A stretch of 64,000 bases of DNA from Carettochelys insculpta (GCF_033958435.1 NC_134158.1:6157837-6221836); one strand, 5' to 3'; shown: positions 1 through 9,716, counted from the stretch's first letter. Translations and numbers: made by a program. Notes: generated from the letters alone by a model not told the origin.

Positions 1-1
1 G

Positions 2-652
2 TCCGCCCCACAGACCAGCTCCTCAGGGGGACCAAATGCTCAGAGGCCAGTTTACAGAGTGGGGGCGGCAATGCCTCTGTGGAGCAAGTGTCTCAAACAC
101 CTCGAGGTAGACGGGAAAAAGGTCACGGGGTTCGGGGACACAGGCGCTGACGTGACGCTGGCCCGACCCGGGGTGGTGGCACCGGGCTGCATGATACCCG
201 ATTCCCACCTGACGATAACAGGAATTGATGGGACCCCTTTCAAGGTGCCCATGGCTAGGGTGCACCTGAAATGGGGGAAGAAGGAAGGCCCCAAGGAAGT
301 GGGCGTGCACAGCCATTTGCCGGCGGATGTACTGATGGGGGCTGACCTGGAGAACTGGCAAGGTGAACGCCCTCGTGCCCTGGTCCTGACCCGTAGCCAA
401 AGAAAACGAGGGGTGCGCTCCCCAGATTCAGGGGTACAGGCCCAGCCAAAGTCACAGGAGCCACAGGGGCCAACCCTGAGAGAAAGGGGGCCCCCAAAAA
501 CCAGATCTCACAGGCCAGGGGTGCTGGAGTCAGGCAGGGATGAGGAAGTCGCATCCGCTCCTGCCCGAGCGGAAGAATTCCAGACAGAGCAGCAGAGAGA
601 ACCCTCCTTGCAGAAGCTGAGGGAACTGGCCAGTCTCAGCCCAGCTCTATAG
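2..652 (+). CDS. Gypsy pol, aspartic protease segment (5' partial)
   Basis: The frame is open from the window edge to a TAG at 650-652. It contains a retropepsin active site, F-G-D-T-G-A-D, with the catalytic Asp codon at 137-139. A second conserved block follows, P-A-D-V-L-M-G-A-D, consistent with the distal protease fold. The last 80 or so codons are polar and proline-rich and look like a linker. The integrase lies in the same frame beyond the TAG, so the stop is either a mutation or a readthrough site. The start of the protein is off-window. The domain call is firm; whether the stop is functional is unknown. Confidence 0.82.
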   Translation, partial: SAPQTSSSGGPNAQRPVYRVGAAMPLWSKCLKHLEVDGKKVTGFGDTGADVTLARPGVVAPGCMIPDSHLTITGIDGTPFKVPMARVHLKWGKKEGPKEVGVHSHLPADVLMGADLENWQGERPRALVLTRSQRKRGVRSPDSGVQAQPKSQEPQGPTLRERGPPKTRSHRPGVLESGRDEEVASAPARAEEFQTEQQREPSLQKLRELASLSPAL

Positions 653-1882
653 CTGGGGGAGGGCTGCAGGGAGAGATTCCTGTGGGAAAAGGGATTCCTG
701 TACCGGGAATGGGCTCCCAGACGCAAAGCGGAGCCATGGAAGGTCCAGAGGCAACTGGTGGTCCCCCAAAAGTACCGGCGCAGGCTGCTGTACCTAGCCC
801 ATGATGTCCCGCTCGCAGGACACCAGGGGATCCACCGCACCAGGAGAAGGTTGTTACAGAACTTTTTCTGGCCAGGGATCTTTGCAGCTGTCCGTCTGTA
901 TTGCCTGTCCTGCGATCCCTGCCAGAGGGTGGGGAAGAGCCGGGACAAGGGGAAAGCTGCCTTGAGGCCACTGCCCATCATAGAGGAGCCTTTCCAGAAA
1001 GTGGCTATAGATATAGTGGGCCCCTTCAGCAAGGCAACGCGTTCGGGGAAGAAATATATTTTGGTAGTGGTAGATTTTGCCATGCGATACCCAGAAGCAG
1101 TGGCCTTGACCTCTATCGACGCTGACACTGTGGCAGATGCACTGCTGTCCATTTTCAGCAGAGTGGGGTTCCCCAAGGAGGTCCTCACAGATCAGGGGTC
1201 CAACTTCATGTCGGCCCTACTGGAAAGCTTGTGGGACAAGTGTGGGGTCCGGCACACCTGGGCCACAGCCTACCACCCGCAGACCAATGGGCTGGTGGAG
1301 AGGTTCAATGGGACTCTGAAGCAGATGCTGAGAACCTTCATGAATCAATACCCCCATGACTGGGACAAGTACTTACCCCACCTGCTGTTTGCATACAGGG
1401 AGGTGCCCCAGGAATCCACGGGGTTCTCCCCGTTTGAGCTGCTGTACGGAAGGAGGGTACGGGGACCCTTGGACTTGCTCAGAGAAGAGTGGGAGGGGAC
1501 GGCCTCTCCTGAAGGGGAGTCAGTGGTACAGTATGTACTGACCTTCCGGGAAAAACTCACCGAGCTCATGGGCCTGGCCAGGGAGAACCTCTCCATGGCC
1601 CAAAGGAAGCAAAAGGTCTGGTATGACCGTAACGCCAGGGCCCAAGCCTATGCCACCGGGGATCAAGTGATGGTCCTTATACCTGTGCGGCGGAACAAGC
1701 TGCAAGCGGCCTGGGATGGGCCCTTCAAGGTTGTCAAACAGCTAAATGACATGAATTATGTGGTGGAACTGTCGAACCAGGCCCACAGCCACCGGGTCTA
1801 TCGTGAACATGATGAAACCTTACTGGGACAGACAGAACTTGGTGCTGGCCGTGTGCAGACACTGGGAGGGGCAGGGGGATGA
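653..1882 (+). pseudogene. Gypsy pol, integrase segment
   Basis: The same frame as the protease continues after the TAG. An HHCC zinc-binding region (around 795-915) includes a C-x-x-C-Q block. The DDE core follows: first Asp at 1010-1012, second Asp at 1190-1192 in an L-T-D-Q-G context, and Glu at 1298-1300 in L-V-E-R-F-N-G, which gives D-x35-E. A GPF/Y-type module (G-P-F-K-V-V) lies near 1720-1735. The frame runs to a TGA at 1880-1882, but from about 1800 the conserved reading moves to another frame, so this segment ends in a frame break. It precedes RT, the key feature of this element. Confidence 0.85.
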
Positions 1883-2159
1883 TCCCTTGGTGGATTTGCT
1901 CACAAGGACTGGAGCTGGCTCCTTGCTGGAGTCTATTCCCCTCTCAGACCAGCTGACCCCTGCCCAGCAGACGGAGATCAAGGAGGTGCTGCATTCGCAT
2001 CAACAGCTGTTCTCGGACAGACCCGGACGCACTGACCTGGCTGTCCACCGAATAGAGACAGGCACCCATGCCCCTATCAAGTGTGTGCCATTCAGAGCCA
2101 AAGGGAGGACGGCTCAGGACATAGAGCGGGAGGTTGAAGACATGCTGGCTCTGGGGTGA
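1803..2159 (+). pseudogene. Gypsy pol, linker and N-terminal reverse transcriptase segment
   Basis: This frame is shifted by one relative to the integrase and takes over near 1800. It encodes the region between integrase and RT plus the first RT residues, including a pattern typical of gypsy RT N-termini (leucine-rich, H-R-I-E-T-G, then E-V-E-D-M-L-A-L-G). It ends at a TGA at 2157-2159, where the conserved reading moves into the next frame. Both breaks look like ordinary indel decay. No clear retroviral slippery heptamer was noticed, though recoding cannot be excluded by eye. Confidence 0.7.
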
Positions 2160-3358
2160 TCCAACCCTCGTCCAGCCCCTGGGCCTCTCCCATGGTGTTA
2201 GTCCCTAAAAAAGATGGGTCTGTTCGGTTTTGTGTGGACTATCACAAGCTTAACGCCATCACCGTCTCGGACGCCTACCCCATGCCCAGGCCTGATGACC
2301 TTTTAGACAAGCTGGGGGGAGCCCGTTACCTCACCACCATAGACCTCACCAAGGGGTACTGGCAAGTGCCATTAGACCAAGATGCCCGGCTAAAGTCGGC
2401 TTTCATCACTCCTGTGGGGCTCTGCGAGTTCCTGGTCCTGCCCTTCGGCCTCAAGGGGGCACCCGCTACCTTCCAGCGTCTGGTGGACCAGCTACTGAAA
2501 GGGATGGAGAGCTTTGCCCTGGCTTACGTGGACGACATTTGCATCTTCAGCCAGACGTGGGAGGACCATGTGTCCCAACTCAAGCAGGTGCTGGACCGAC
2601 TCCAGAAGGCCGGTCTGACTATCAAGGCAGGGAAGTGCAAGGTGGGGATGGCTGAGGTGACCTACCTGGGCCACAAGGTGGGCAGCGGCTGCTTAAAGCC
2701 AGAGCCAGCTAAAGTGGAGGCTGTCAGAGATTGGCCAACACCCCAGACTAAGAAACAGGTCCAGGCCTTCATTGGGATGGCGGGGTACTACCGGAGGTTT
2801 GTGCCCCACTTTAGCTCCATCGCAGCCCCCCTCACGGAGCTGTGTAAAAAGGGAAAGCCTGACAAGGTGGCCTGGACAGAGCAGTGCCAAGAGGCCCTCT
2901 GCGCGCTGAAGGAGGCTCTGGTCAGGGCCCCAGTGCTGGCAAATCCAGACTTCAACAAGCCCTTCCTGGTGTTCACCGATGCCTCAGACGTGGGGCTGGG
3001 GGCGGTGCTAATGCAGGTGAATGACAAAGGGGAGAAACACCCCATCGTGTACCTGAGTAAGAAGCTGCTGCCCCGAGAGCAGAACTACGCAGCCATAGAG
3101 GAGGAATGTCTGGCCATGGTGTGGGCGCTGGGGAAGCTGCAGCCGTACCTGTTTGGACGGCGTTTCACCGTGTACACTGATCACTCACCCCTGACCTGGC
3201 TGCATCACATGAAAGGGGCCAACGCCAAGCTCCTGTGGTGGAGTCTGCTCCTGCAGGACTACGACATGGAGGTGGTCCACGTCAAGGGGAACAACAACAC
3301 CATAGCCGATGCCCTGTCACGCAGGGAGGGCCCCGAACTTCCCCAGGTCACTGGCTAA
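2156..3358 (+). CDS. Gypsy pol, reverse transcriptase and RNase H segment
   Basis: An uninterrupted 400-codon frame. The RT fingers/palm begins with V-P-K-K-D-G-S-V-R-F-C-V-D-Y, followed by L-P-F-G-L-K-G-A-P and the catalytic Y-V-D-D at 2525-2536. RNase H starts near 2940 with F-T-D-A-S-D (Asp at 2978-2980), then E-E-E-C-L-A-M-V-W and Y-T-D-H-S-P-L. It ends A-D-A-L-S-R, the usual close of a gypsy RNase H. The stop is TAA at 3356-3358. The catalytic residues are present, so this part is better preserved than the upstream frames. Confidence 0.88.
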   Translation: MIQPSSSPWASPMVLVPKKDGSVRFCVDYHKLNAITVSDAYPMPRPDDLLDKLGGARYLTTIDLTKGYWQVPLDQDARLKSAFITPVGLCEFLVLPFGLKGAPATFQRLVDQLLKGMESFALAYVDDICIFSQTWEDHVSQLKQVLDRLQKAGLTIKAGKCKVGMAEVTYLGHKVGSGCLKPEPAKVEAVRDWPTPQTKKQVQAFIGMAGYYRRFVPHFSSIAAPLTELCKKGKPDKVAWTEQCQEALCALKEALVRAPVLANPDFNKPFLVFTDASDVGLGAVLMQVNDKGEKHPIVYLSKKLLPREQNYAAIEEECLAMVWALGKLQPYLFGRRFTVYTDHSPLTWLHHMKGANAKLLWWSLLLQDYDMEVVHVKGNNNTIADALSRREGPELPQVTG

Positions 3359-3380
3359 GTGACCCCGCTCAGTGCGGTCT

Positions 3381-3395
3381 GGAAGGGGGGAGAGA
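3381..3395 (+). promoter_or_regulatory. Polypurine tract of the gypsy element
   Basis: A run made up almost entirely of G and A lies directly against the first base of the LTR, the expected position for the plus-strand primer of reverse transcription. The position is seen; the function is from family knowledge. Confidence 0.65.
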
Positions 3396-3812
3396 TGTGA
3401 TGGAGTGGGGGGAGTGCATGTGTGAGTCAGGCTGGATGTCTGAGGCAAGCAGCAGCTCCCAGTGGCTAAGGATGACCCTGGGGCTACAACTGGCAGGTGA
3501 CACCTCTGCCTGAACAAAGAGCAGGGAGGAGCTGAGCTGGGTTTTTGAATCAGGGGTGGCAGTTAGAGGCTAGGAAAAGGGAGAGCTGGAAGGCAGCCAG
3601 CCTGAGGAGGGGGAAGCTACACCCCAGAGGGGCCCCCTTGGGGTCTTCTCCCCAGGACAGGTTGGAAGGACTGTCTCTGGCTGCTGGACTGTCGCTTCTG
3701 TGAGAAACTGGGCATCTGTTGCCTAATAAACCTGCTGTTGTACCTGCTGAGTGAGAGTCTCTCGTGCCAGCGGACGGGGTGCAGTGCAGGGGGACCCCTG
3801 AACCCCATCACA
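3396..3812 (+). repeat. 3' LTR of the gypsy element (417 bp)
   Basis: Begins TGTGATGG and ends CCATCACA, so the termini form an 8-bp inverted repeat with TG...CA ends. An AATAAA lies at 3725-3730. The same LTR family recurs at 8568-9024, 15539-15998 and (reversed) 31728-32158, which supports both boundaries. Confidence 0.85.
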
Positions 3813-4021
3813 GGTAACCCTATTCCTTTCTGGACTGACCTCCCTATGGTTCATGGAGCAGGTGGGGGCAGCCTTTGAATCTGCATTGTCCTTTTCTGGA
3901 GTAGCATTTCCAGCCTGAACCCCCTGCCCAGTGCCCTGTGTAGTAAGCCAGAGAATCGGGTGTGGGTTGTAGACGGCTCACACCTCGGGTTTGATGCGTG
4001 TTTCCTCTTTTTGTGACAAAG

Positions 4022-4128
4022 GATTTCATGAAGCGCTATAAAGATCCCAAGTTCAACTATTGGCTCGGGCTCCGGAGGAAATTAGATCAGCCCCGGAAAT
4101 GGATCAATGGCACTGAATACGAGGGCTG
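4022..4128 (+). CDS. CLEC2-like C-type lectin gene, penultimate exon
   Basis: A 107-base exon between an AG acceptor (4020-4021, after a T-rich tract) and GTGAGT at 4129. It encodes the middle of a C-type lectin-like domain: D-F-M-K-R-Y at its start, then Y-W-L-G-L-R-R, P-R-K-W-I-N-G-T-E and an ending that splits a Trp codon. The W-x-G-L, K-W and N-G-T-E elements are typical of the CLEC2/NKR-P1 group of NK-type lectins, and no calcium-binding EPN or WND motif is seen in these two exons. The exon ends in phase 2, which fits the next exon exactly. Earlier exons are not found upstream, where a gypsy element lies; they are either off-window or separated by it. Confidence 0.82.
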
Positions 4129-4364
4129 GTGAGTCCCTCTTCGTTCTGTTAACTCAGTGACTAATGCAGCTCCCTCGGGCCACAAGAGACTGGCTTTGTG
4201 GTTATAACCTGGAGCTGGGGCCTGGGAGGTCTGGCTCAGTTCCTGGCACGACCCTAGGCTGCCCCTGTAACTTTTGGGCAAATGGTTCAGGGCCAGATTT
4301 TTGCTGCCGGCTGAAGCTGCTTTAATAGTTTTGTAGAATTTATTATTGCTTGTTGCTGTTACAG

Positions 4365-4500
4365 GTTTACAATAAGTGGAGAAGGAGAATGTGCTTTTCT
4401 GAATGGCGGTGGTGTTGGCAGCTCTGGCTGCTTGGGGAAACAACCTGGGATCTGCAGCAAACCAGCACAGAAACCAACAGACAGAGCCAAGGGACTGTGA
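4365..4500 (+). CDS. CLEC2-like C-type lectin gene, last exon
   Basis: The acceptor is ACAG at 4361-4364. The first base completes the split Trp codon, then 44 sense codons follow to TGA at 4498-4500. The exon encodes G-E-G-E-C-A-F-L-N, a Gly/Ser-rich loop with a Cys, and I-C-S-K-P, which is the closing disulfide and terminal strand of a CLEC2-type domain. A 13-residue polar tail follows. Both exons are open and phase-compatible, so the domain could be expressed if upstream exons exist. The 3' flank (4501-5100) matches the flanks of the truncated paralogues at 13226 and 20252, showing a local lectin duplication history. Confidence 0.82.
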
Positions 4501-5100
4501 CCTGGATGCGGTGTATTGTCTTGTCAGTGGCTCTGGTGAGAGGGGGCAGCCCCAGCACCAAGGTCTCTGGCACCGATTGGCCCGTTCAGAGATGTGGGGT
4601 GTTCCAGGGATTTAACCTGCAGGCTACATGCTGTGATGACCCTTTTGGCTCCATGCCAGCAGCCCCCAACCCTCAGTTAAGAGGGGGACCCTGGTCTGGC
4701 AGCAACTGCTGGTTTGGCCCATTGTACATTTGGGGGTCTGGCAGTTCTGTCTCCCATAAGGCCAGCCAGTGGAGGCCTGGGCAGTTGTTTCATCCTCCTG
4801 GCAGCTCCTTCAAGCCGCAATATGGGGCTGAGTTTGTACCTCAAGTGCACCATTGAGGGGGAACCTGTGGTGAGAGCCCAGTGTGGTTAAAAAGATTTGA
4901 ACAGTTCCCAAAGGTGAGAGACCTGGGACTTCGCTGATGGCCCTGGAGCTCACGGGATGGGATGGGACCCTGTGTCCCTGCCAGGCTGAGGGAAGCCCCT
5001 GGCTTTAGGTCTAATAGCAGCTGGAACCTGCCACTCCAAACCCATCAATGGGCCTGTCCTCACTTTACTGCTGTGTTCTCATCCGTGTTCCTTTCCCAGC
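4501..5100 (+). other. 3' flank of the CLEC2-like gene, shared with two paralogous copies
   Basis: This non-coding stretch aligns by eye with 13227-13900 and 20253-20926, for example around GTTCCAGGGATTTAAC and TTTTGGCTCCAT. It probably contains the 3' UTR. Similarity stops where a Penelope-like tail begins near 5213. Confidence 0.6.
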
Positions 5101-5212
5101 ACCCTTCTGTTAGCCCCAGACAGATATACAGATATACCTGGCTGAATAAAGCTAGTCAGCTCTGGCCCACCCTTTTACTGGGACCGCCCTCTCTAAATAC
5201 CCCTCTGAAACC

Positions 5213-5352
5213 CGCCCCCCCACTCATGCACCTGATGAAGTGGGTCTTTGCCCACGAAAGCTCATGCTCCAAAATATCTGTTAGCCTATAAGGTGCCACA
5301 AGACATGTTGTTCTCGAAGCTACAGACTAACACGGCCGCTTCTCTGATACCA
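5213..5352 (+). repeat. Penelope-like (Neptune-type) 3' tail fragment
   Basis: Contains the recurrent module 'gatgaagtgggtctttgccc ... ataaggtgccac ... cagactaacacggc'. Variants of it occur at 27376-27716, 33020-33182, 45902-46356 and 57360-57430. At 46 kb a related module sits next to a GIY-YIG domain, which suggests Penelope-class 3' ends. Confidence 0.6.
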
Positions 5353-5984
5353 GACAGATATGTAAGAAATGTGCCAGCAGGAGCTCAGTTCTGCTCAAGG
5401 GGCTGGGGAATGTGTCCTGCAGAGATCATTTGCATGAAAATGCAAAGCTGGGCATATGTAATGCCTGGTAAACAAAGCCTCATGGGAGCAGGCAAAGCAG
5501 TGAGGTTTTGTCTATTGTAAACATGTTGTTGTATTGGAGAGATACACGTCATTCTCATAGAAAGCCGCAATTTGTGCTATCACCCAGTGTAAAAATTGTA
5601 GAAATGCTTGAAGTATGTGGGGGTACAGGGCAGTCATCACTACTGCGTAAAGTATGGATTGCAGAGGTCCCCCCACCCCCAAAGCATTGTGTGACTGAAA
5701 GGTCGCTCTCCCACTTTTTTGCATCCCTCCTTTAGCTAGAGCACCCCAAGCAGGGTCCTTTCTCCCTGTTGAATCAGAACGCATGATTGGGTGCTTACTG
5801 TTAAGGCATTTCTCCATCACGGGCATCCCAGGAACAAGTACAGGCCATACATAAACATAAACGGTACAAATACAATAAAACCAAGCAGCTGCCAGCTCAC
5901 ACTGATACACAGGCTAAAAGCTCAGAGAAATACAAAGGCTTTAAAGCTTCAATTCTGTGATCCTCCTAAAGAACAATACTGAGA
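5353..5984. other. No recognisable gene or repeat
   Basis: AT-rich unique-looking sequence. Short open frames on both strands show no domain signature. Confidence 0.4.
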
Positions 5985-6400
5985 GGCTACATCTCCACTA
6001 GCCCAAAACTTCAAAATAGCCACGCAAATGGCCATTGTGAAGTTTACTAATGAAGCGCTGAAATACATATTCAGCGCCTCATTAGCATGCGGGCGGCAGT
6101 GGCGCTTCGAAATTGACGTGACTCACCGCCGCGCGGCTCGTCCAGATGGGGCTCCTTTTTGAAAGGACCCCGCCTACTTCGAAGTCCCCTTATTCCTTTG
6201 AGCAGATGGGAATAAGGGGACTTCAAAGAAGCCGGGGTCCTTTCGAAAAGGAGCCCCGTTTGGATGAGGCACGCGGCGGTGAGCCGTGTCAATTTCGAAG
6301 TGCCGTGGCTGCCCGCATGCTAATGAGGCGCTGAATATGTATTTCAGCACTTCATTAGTAAACTTCAAAATGGACATTTTGGGCTAGTGTAGACGTAGCC
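5985..6400. mobile_element. MITE with TIRs (416 bp)
   Basis: Starts GGCTACATCTCCACTAGCCC and ends with its near reverse complement GGGCTAGTGTAGACGTAGCC. Most of the element folds back on itself: the arms containing TTAGTAAACTTC / GAAGTTTACTAA and the blocks around AGGGGACTTC are mirrored. The bases AGA flank it on both sides, consistent with a 3-bp target duplication. The TIR resembles those of the Harbinger elements to the right. Confidence 0.78.
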
Positions 6401-6520
6401 AGAATGTTATAAACCCTTGGCTGCAGATGCAAACACACAAGCCAGACCTTTCCATACAAGTCACCGATTCTGACTTGCTCCCAAAACCATCTGCCACAGG
6501 AAGGTGAGATGGAACATAAG

Positions 6521-7149
6521 GGCTACATCTACACTAGCACACTACGTTGAAGTAGCCTATTTTGAAGTAAGGACATTGAAATAGGCTACTTCAACACGTG
6601 TCGTCTACACGTCCTCCAGGGCTGGTGCCATTGACATTCAACATCGAAGTAGCGACTGAGAACATCGAAAGGAGCTGCCCCGGAAGGAAGTACGGAGTGT
6701 CCACACACACAAGCGCTCCCCATTGAAATAAGGGGCCAGCAAAGCCCCAAGCCGCTCCCTTAAAGGGCCCCTACCAGACACACTCAGCCTGCACAGCACG
6801 TGATCCACAGAGCCAATAATCGGTTGCAGAGCCTGTGCACACAGCATGGACCCCCAGCTGCAGCAGCAGCCAGAAGCCCTGGGCTAAGGGCTGATGCACG
6901 CAGTGACCATAGAGCCCTGCACGCGCTGGTCAGAGCGTCTCTAAACCCCTCAGCTGATGGCCACCATGGAGGACCCCACTATTTTGAAGTAGCAGGATAC
7001 GGATCATCTACACACATCCTACTTCGACGTTGATGGGATGGGAATAGCGATTTTGACATGTCACCGCCTAACATCGATTTCAACATTGAAATGGCACATG
7101 ACGTTGTGCCGGCTACTTCGAAGTAGCCGGCTAGTGTAGACACACCCTC
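6521..7149 (+). mobile_element. Non-autonomous Harbinger deletion derivative
   Basis: The left end GGCTACATCTACACTAGC mirrors the right end GCTAGTGTAGACACACCC. Internally it keeps the transposase promoter block (CCCTTAAAGGGCCCC near 6760) and a short relic of the transposase start at 6846, an ATG-GAC-CCC-CAG followed by CAG codons. The rest of both genes is deleted. The same arrangement, in the same orientation, forms the right ends of the two large Harbinger copies at 12107-12761 and 19136-19787. Confidence 0.75.
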
Positions 7150-7235
7150 GGTGCCAGAAACATTGCTTCAGGTTCAGTTCGGGAATACATCAGGGTGATG
7201 TGCCCGGACTGAGCTGTAAGTGGGGCATTTGGGCT

Positions 7236-7520
7236 GCGTCTACACGTGCACGCTACTTCGAAGTAGCGGCACCAACTTCAAAATAGCGCCCGTCACGTCT
7301 ACACGCGTCGGGCGCTATTTCGAAGTTAACTTCGACGTTAGGCGGCGAGACGTCGAAGTCGCTAACCTCATGAGGAGATAGGAATAGCGCCCTACTTCGA
7401 TGTTCAACGTCGAAGTAGGGACAGTGTAGACGATCCGCGTCCCGCAACGTCGAAATTGCCGGGTCCTCCATGGCGGCCATCAGCTGGGGGGTTGAGAGAC
7501 GCTCTCTCCAGCCCCTCAGC
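7236..7520 (+). repeat. Left terminal inverted repeat of Harbinger copy 1
   Basis: About 285 bp, nearly the reverse complement of 12480-12761. It contains several nested hairpins built on TTCGAA cores, such as CTACTTCGAAGTAG at 7252-7265 and a pair around 7396-7420. These are likely subterminal binding sites for the element's proteins (inference). Confidence 0.8.
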
Positions 7521-7543
7521 TCACTGGTGGCCGCGTGGAGCGG

Positions 7544-7560
7544 CCCCTTAAAGGTCCCCT
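7544..7560 (+). promoter_or_regulatory. Promoter-like CCCTTAAAGG block upstream of the Myb gene
   Basis: CCCCTTAAAGGTCCCCT, about 95 bases before the likely ATG at 7653. A very similar block, GGGGCCCTTTAAGGG, stands about 75 bases upstream of the transposase start at 11794 on the other strand. Copy 2 has the equivalents at 14500-14517 and 18903-18917. The shared position suggests a TATA-like core used by both genes. Confidence 0.45.
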
Positions 7561-7592
7561 CCCCCGCCCTGACTGCAGGAGGCTGAGGCAAC

Positions 7593-9716
7593 GTGCAGGC
7601 TCCTGCCTGCACACGCGGCGACCCTGCACAGCCCTCAGCCCCTGACACCGGCCATGGCTGCCCAGCAGCCCCCCCAGCGCCCCCAGGGGACCCCCCCAAG
7701 GGCAGCCAGAGCAGCCAGGGCAGCCAGAGGGCCACGCAGTCTGGGAAGCGGCAGCGGGGCACCTCTTGGACGGAGGCCGAGATGCGGGACCTGCTGGGGC
7801 TCTGGAGCGAGGAGGAGGTGCTCCAGGTAATGGGGAGCAAGAGGCGGAACGCAGATGCGTTCGCTCGGCTGGCCGACGGCCTGGCTGCCCGGGGTCACCC
7901 TGCCCGCACTCCTGACCACGTCCGCAGTAAGGTGAAGGAGCTGCGGCAGGGTTATGCCCGGGCCCGGGATGCGGCCAGCCGATCTGGGGCCGCCCCCGTC
8001 ACTTACCCCTTTTACAGGGAGCTCAGGGACATCCTGGGCCCCCGGCACACCTCCTCCCCTCCGGCCACCCTTGACACCTCGGCTGACGAGCCCGAGCAGG
8101 CCCTGCAGCCGGGCTCCGCCCCGGAGGTAAGCCCCGCACCCCGGGGGCCCCCCCCGGAGGCCATCCCCGGGACATCGCGGCAGGAGGAGGAGGAGGAGGA
8201 GGGGGGCTCCTCCTCCGCAGAATCCAGCCTGCAGATCCTCCTCCTGCCATCCCGGAGCAGCAGCAGGACCTCCGACCCCCGGGGATCTCCGGACCGAGGG
8301 AGCGGACCCACAGGTAGGTACCCTTCTCTGGTGGACACCCCGGGGCTTGAGAGGCGGGGGTAACAGAGATGTGTCCAGGGCCCCCCACACGCTCACATGG
8401 CCATGGCCCCAAGGACACCAGGGCCATGGCCCTCACAGCACTGCATCCATCAGCCCCTGCCCCCCCCCCCCCGCATGACAGTGCCATGCCCCATCCCCGG
8501 GCCAGGGGGGAGCGGAACCTCGAGGGGCCCCCGGGCGGAGGGGGTGGGACACCCCGCAGCAGCAGCATGTGATGGAGTGGGGGGAGTGCCAAAGGGAGAC
8601 TCAGGCTACATATGAGCCACCAGAGCCGAGGAGCTCCCAGGGCCAAAGGAGGATCCTGGCGCTACAGCTGGCAGGTGACACCTCTGCCCTGAGCAAACAG
8701 GAGGGAGGAGCCGAGCTGGCTTGGACTTGGGGTGCGAGGGTGGGGGCCACAGGTAGAGGCTAGGGGAAGGGAGAGCTGGTAGGCAGCCAGCCAGAGGAGG
8801 GGGAAAGCTGCATCCCAGAGGGGCCCCCCCTTGGGGGCTTCTCCCCACGACGGGTTGGAAGGACTGTCTCTTCTGACAGCTGGTGCTGTCACTCCTGCCA
8901 GAAACTGGCCATCTGTGGCCTAAGAAACCTCTCCTGCTCTCAGACCCTGCGGGGTGAAGTGAGAGTCGCTCCCACCAGGGGACGGGCTGCAGGGCAGGGG
9001 GACCCCTGAACCCCATCCATCACAGCAGCATCTCCCGGGGACGGGGATGGGGAACCTGCAGCACAGGGCTGGGGGGACAAAGGCCACGGCTCGGGGCCCA
9101 CACTAACGCCTGTCTCCATTCTTCTTTCCCCCCTCCTCTCCTGTGTCCTGCACCTGCACCATCCGAAGGACCGGAAGAGAGCGCCGGCAAGGCCTCGGTT
9201 GTCCCGGAGAGCCCTCCGGGACCCTCGCTCCAGGGCAGCCCCTCGGCCGAGGAACGACCGGCCCCGTGGAGGGCCAGACGGCGGACCCCGCGCCTGCTAC
9301 CGGCGGCGGCCACGGACCCCCAGCTGCTGGCCATCCTCCGCCGGCAGCTGGAGGTATCGGAGCAGCACCTCCGGCTGCAGGAGCAGGCGCTGGCCTGGCG
9401 CAGGGAGGCATGGGGGGCCTATAAGGAGACCATCAACCGGCTGGTTGACTACCTGGCCCCCCATGCCGCGCCGGCCGAGCCACCGCCCGCCATGCCCGCT
9501 GCTGCAGGCCCACCACCAGCTGCTCCAGCTGTCGCCGGGCCGTCCGCCGTCGCCCTACCACCTCCCCGTGAGGGCCACCGTGCCGAGGGACCCCTGGAGC
9601 CACCCGAGACTCGCCGGCGCCACTACCTTCCGGTGGAGCCCGCTCCCACCCAGCCGCGGACCAGACTGCAGGCCCGGCGGAGCTCCCGGCCGGGCACGCC
9701 CACTGCTGGGCTGTAG
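7593..9716 (+). CDS. Harbinger Myb/SANT-like DNA-binding protein, copy 1 (two exons)
   Basis: Exon 1 runs to 8313 (donor GTAGGT) and exon 2 from 9169 to TAG at 9714-9716; the split Gly codon keeps phase. Exon 1 carries a trihelix/Myb-like domain (S-W-T-E-A-E-M through V-K-E-L-R-Q-G-Y) and an acidic Glu run near 8183-8203. Exon 2 encodes a predicted coiled coil (L-R-L-Q-E-Q-A-L-A-W-R-R-E) and a Pro/Ala-rich tail. The expected start, M-A-A-Q-Q-P-P-Q at 7653, is out of frame with the domain because of a net 1-base loss near 7698 compared with copy 2. The frame used here opens at an ATG at 7593 instead. The intron (8314-9168) contains a solo LTR. Probably damaged at the N-terminus. Confidence 0.72.
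8568..9024 (+). repeat. Solo gypsy LTR inside the Myb intron, copy 1
   Basis: 457 bp, from TGTGATGG to CCATCACA, in the same orientation as the LTR at 3396. GCAGCA occurs immediately on both sides, consistent with a target-site duplication, though the flank is itself CAG-rich. The identical site is occupied in copy 2, so insertion preceded the tandem duplication. Confidence 0.85.

Larger units (their letters stand above)
1..3812 (+). mobile_element. Ty3/gypsy-class LTR retrotransposon with Gmr1-like pol order, 5' end outside the window
   Basis: The window opens inside pol. Read in order, the sequence encodes a retropepsin, an integrase, a reverse transcriptase and an RNase H. It then reaches a purine-rich tract and an LTR only 37 bases after the RNase H stop, so no integrase follows RNase H. 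This protease-integrase-RT-RH order is the copia arrangement, but the domains look gypsy-like. That combination is known from the Gmr1 group of deuterostome Ty3/gypsy elements. Gag and the 5' LTR would lie to the left. The coding part carries one in-frame stop and two frame breaks, so this copy is probably inactive. It sits about 200 bases upstream of a CLEC2-like exon. Confidence 0.88.
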
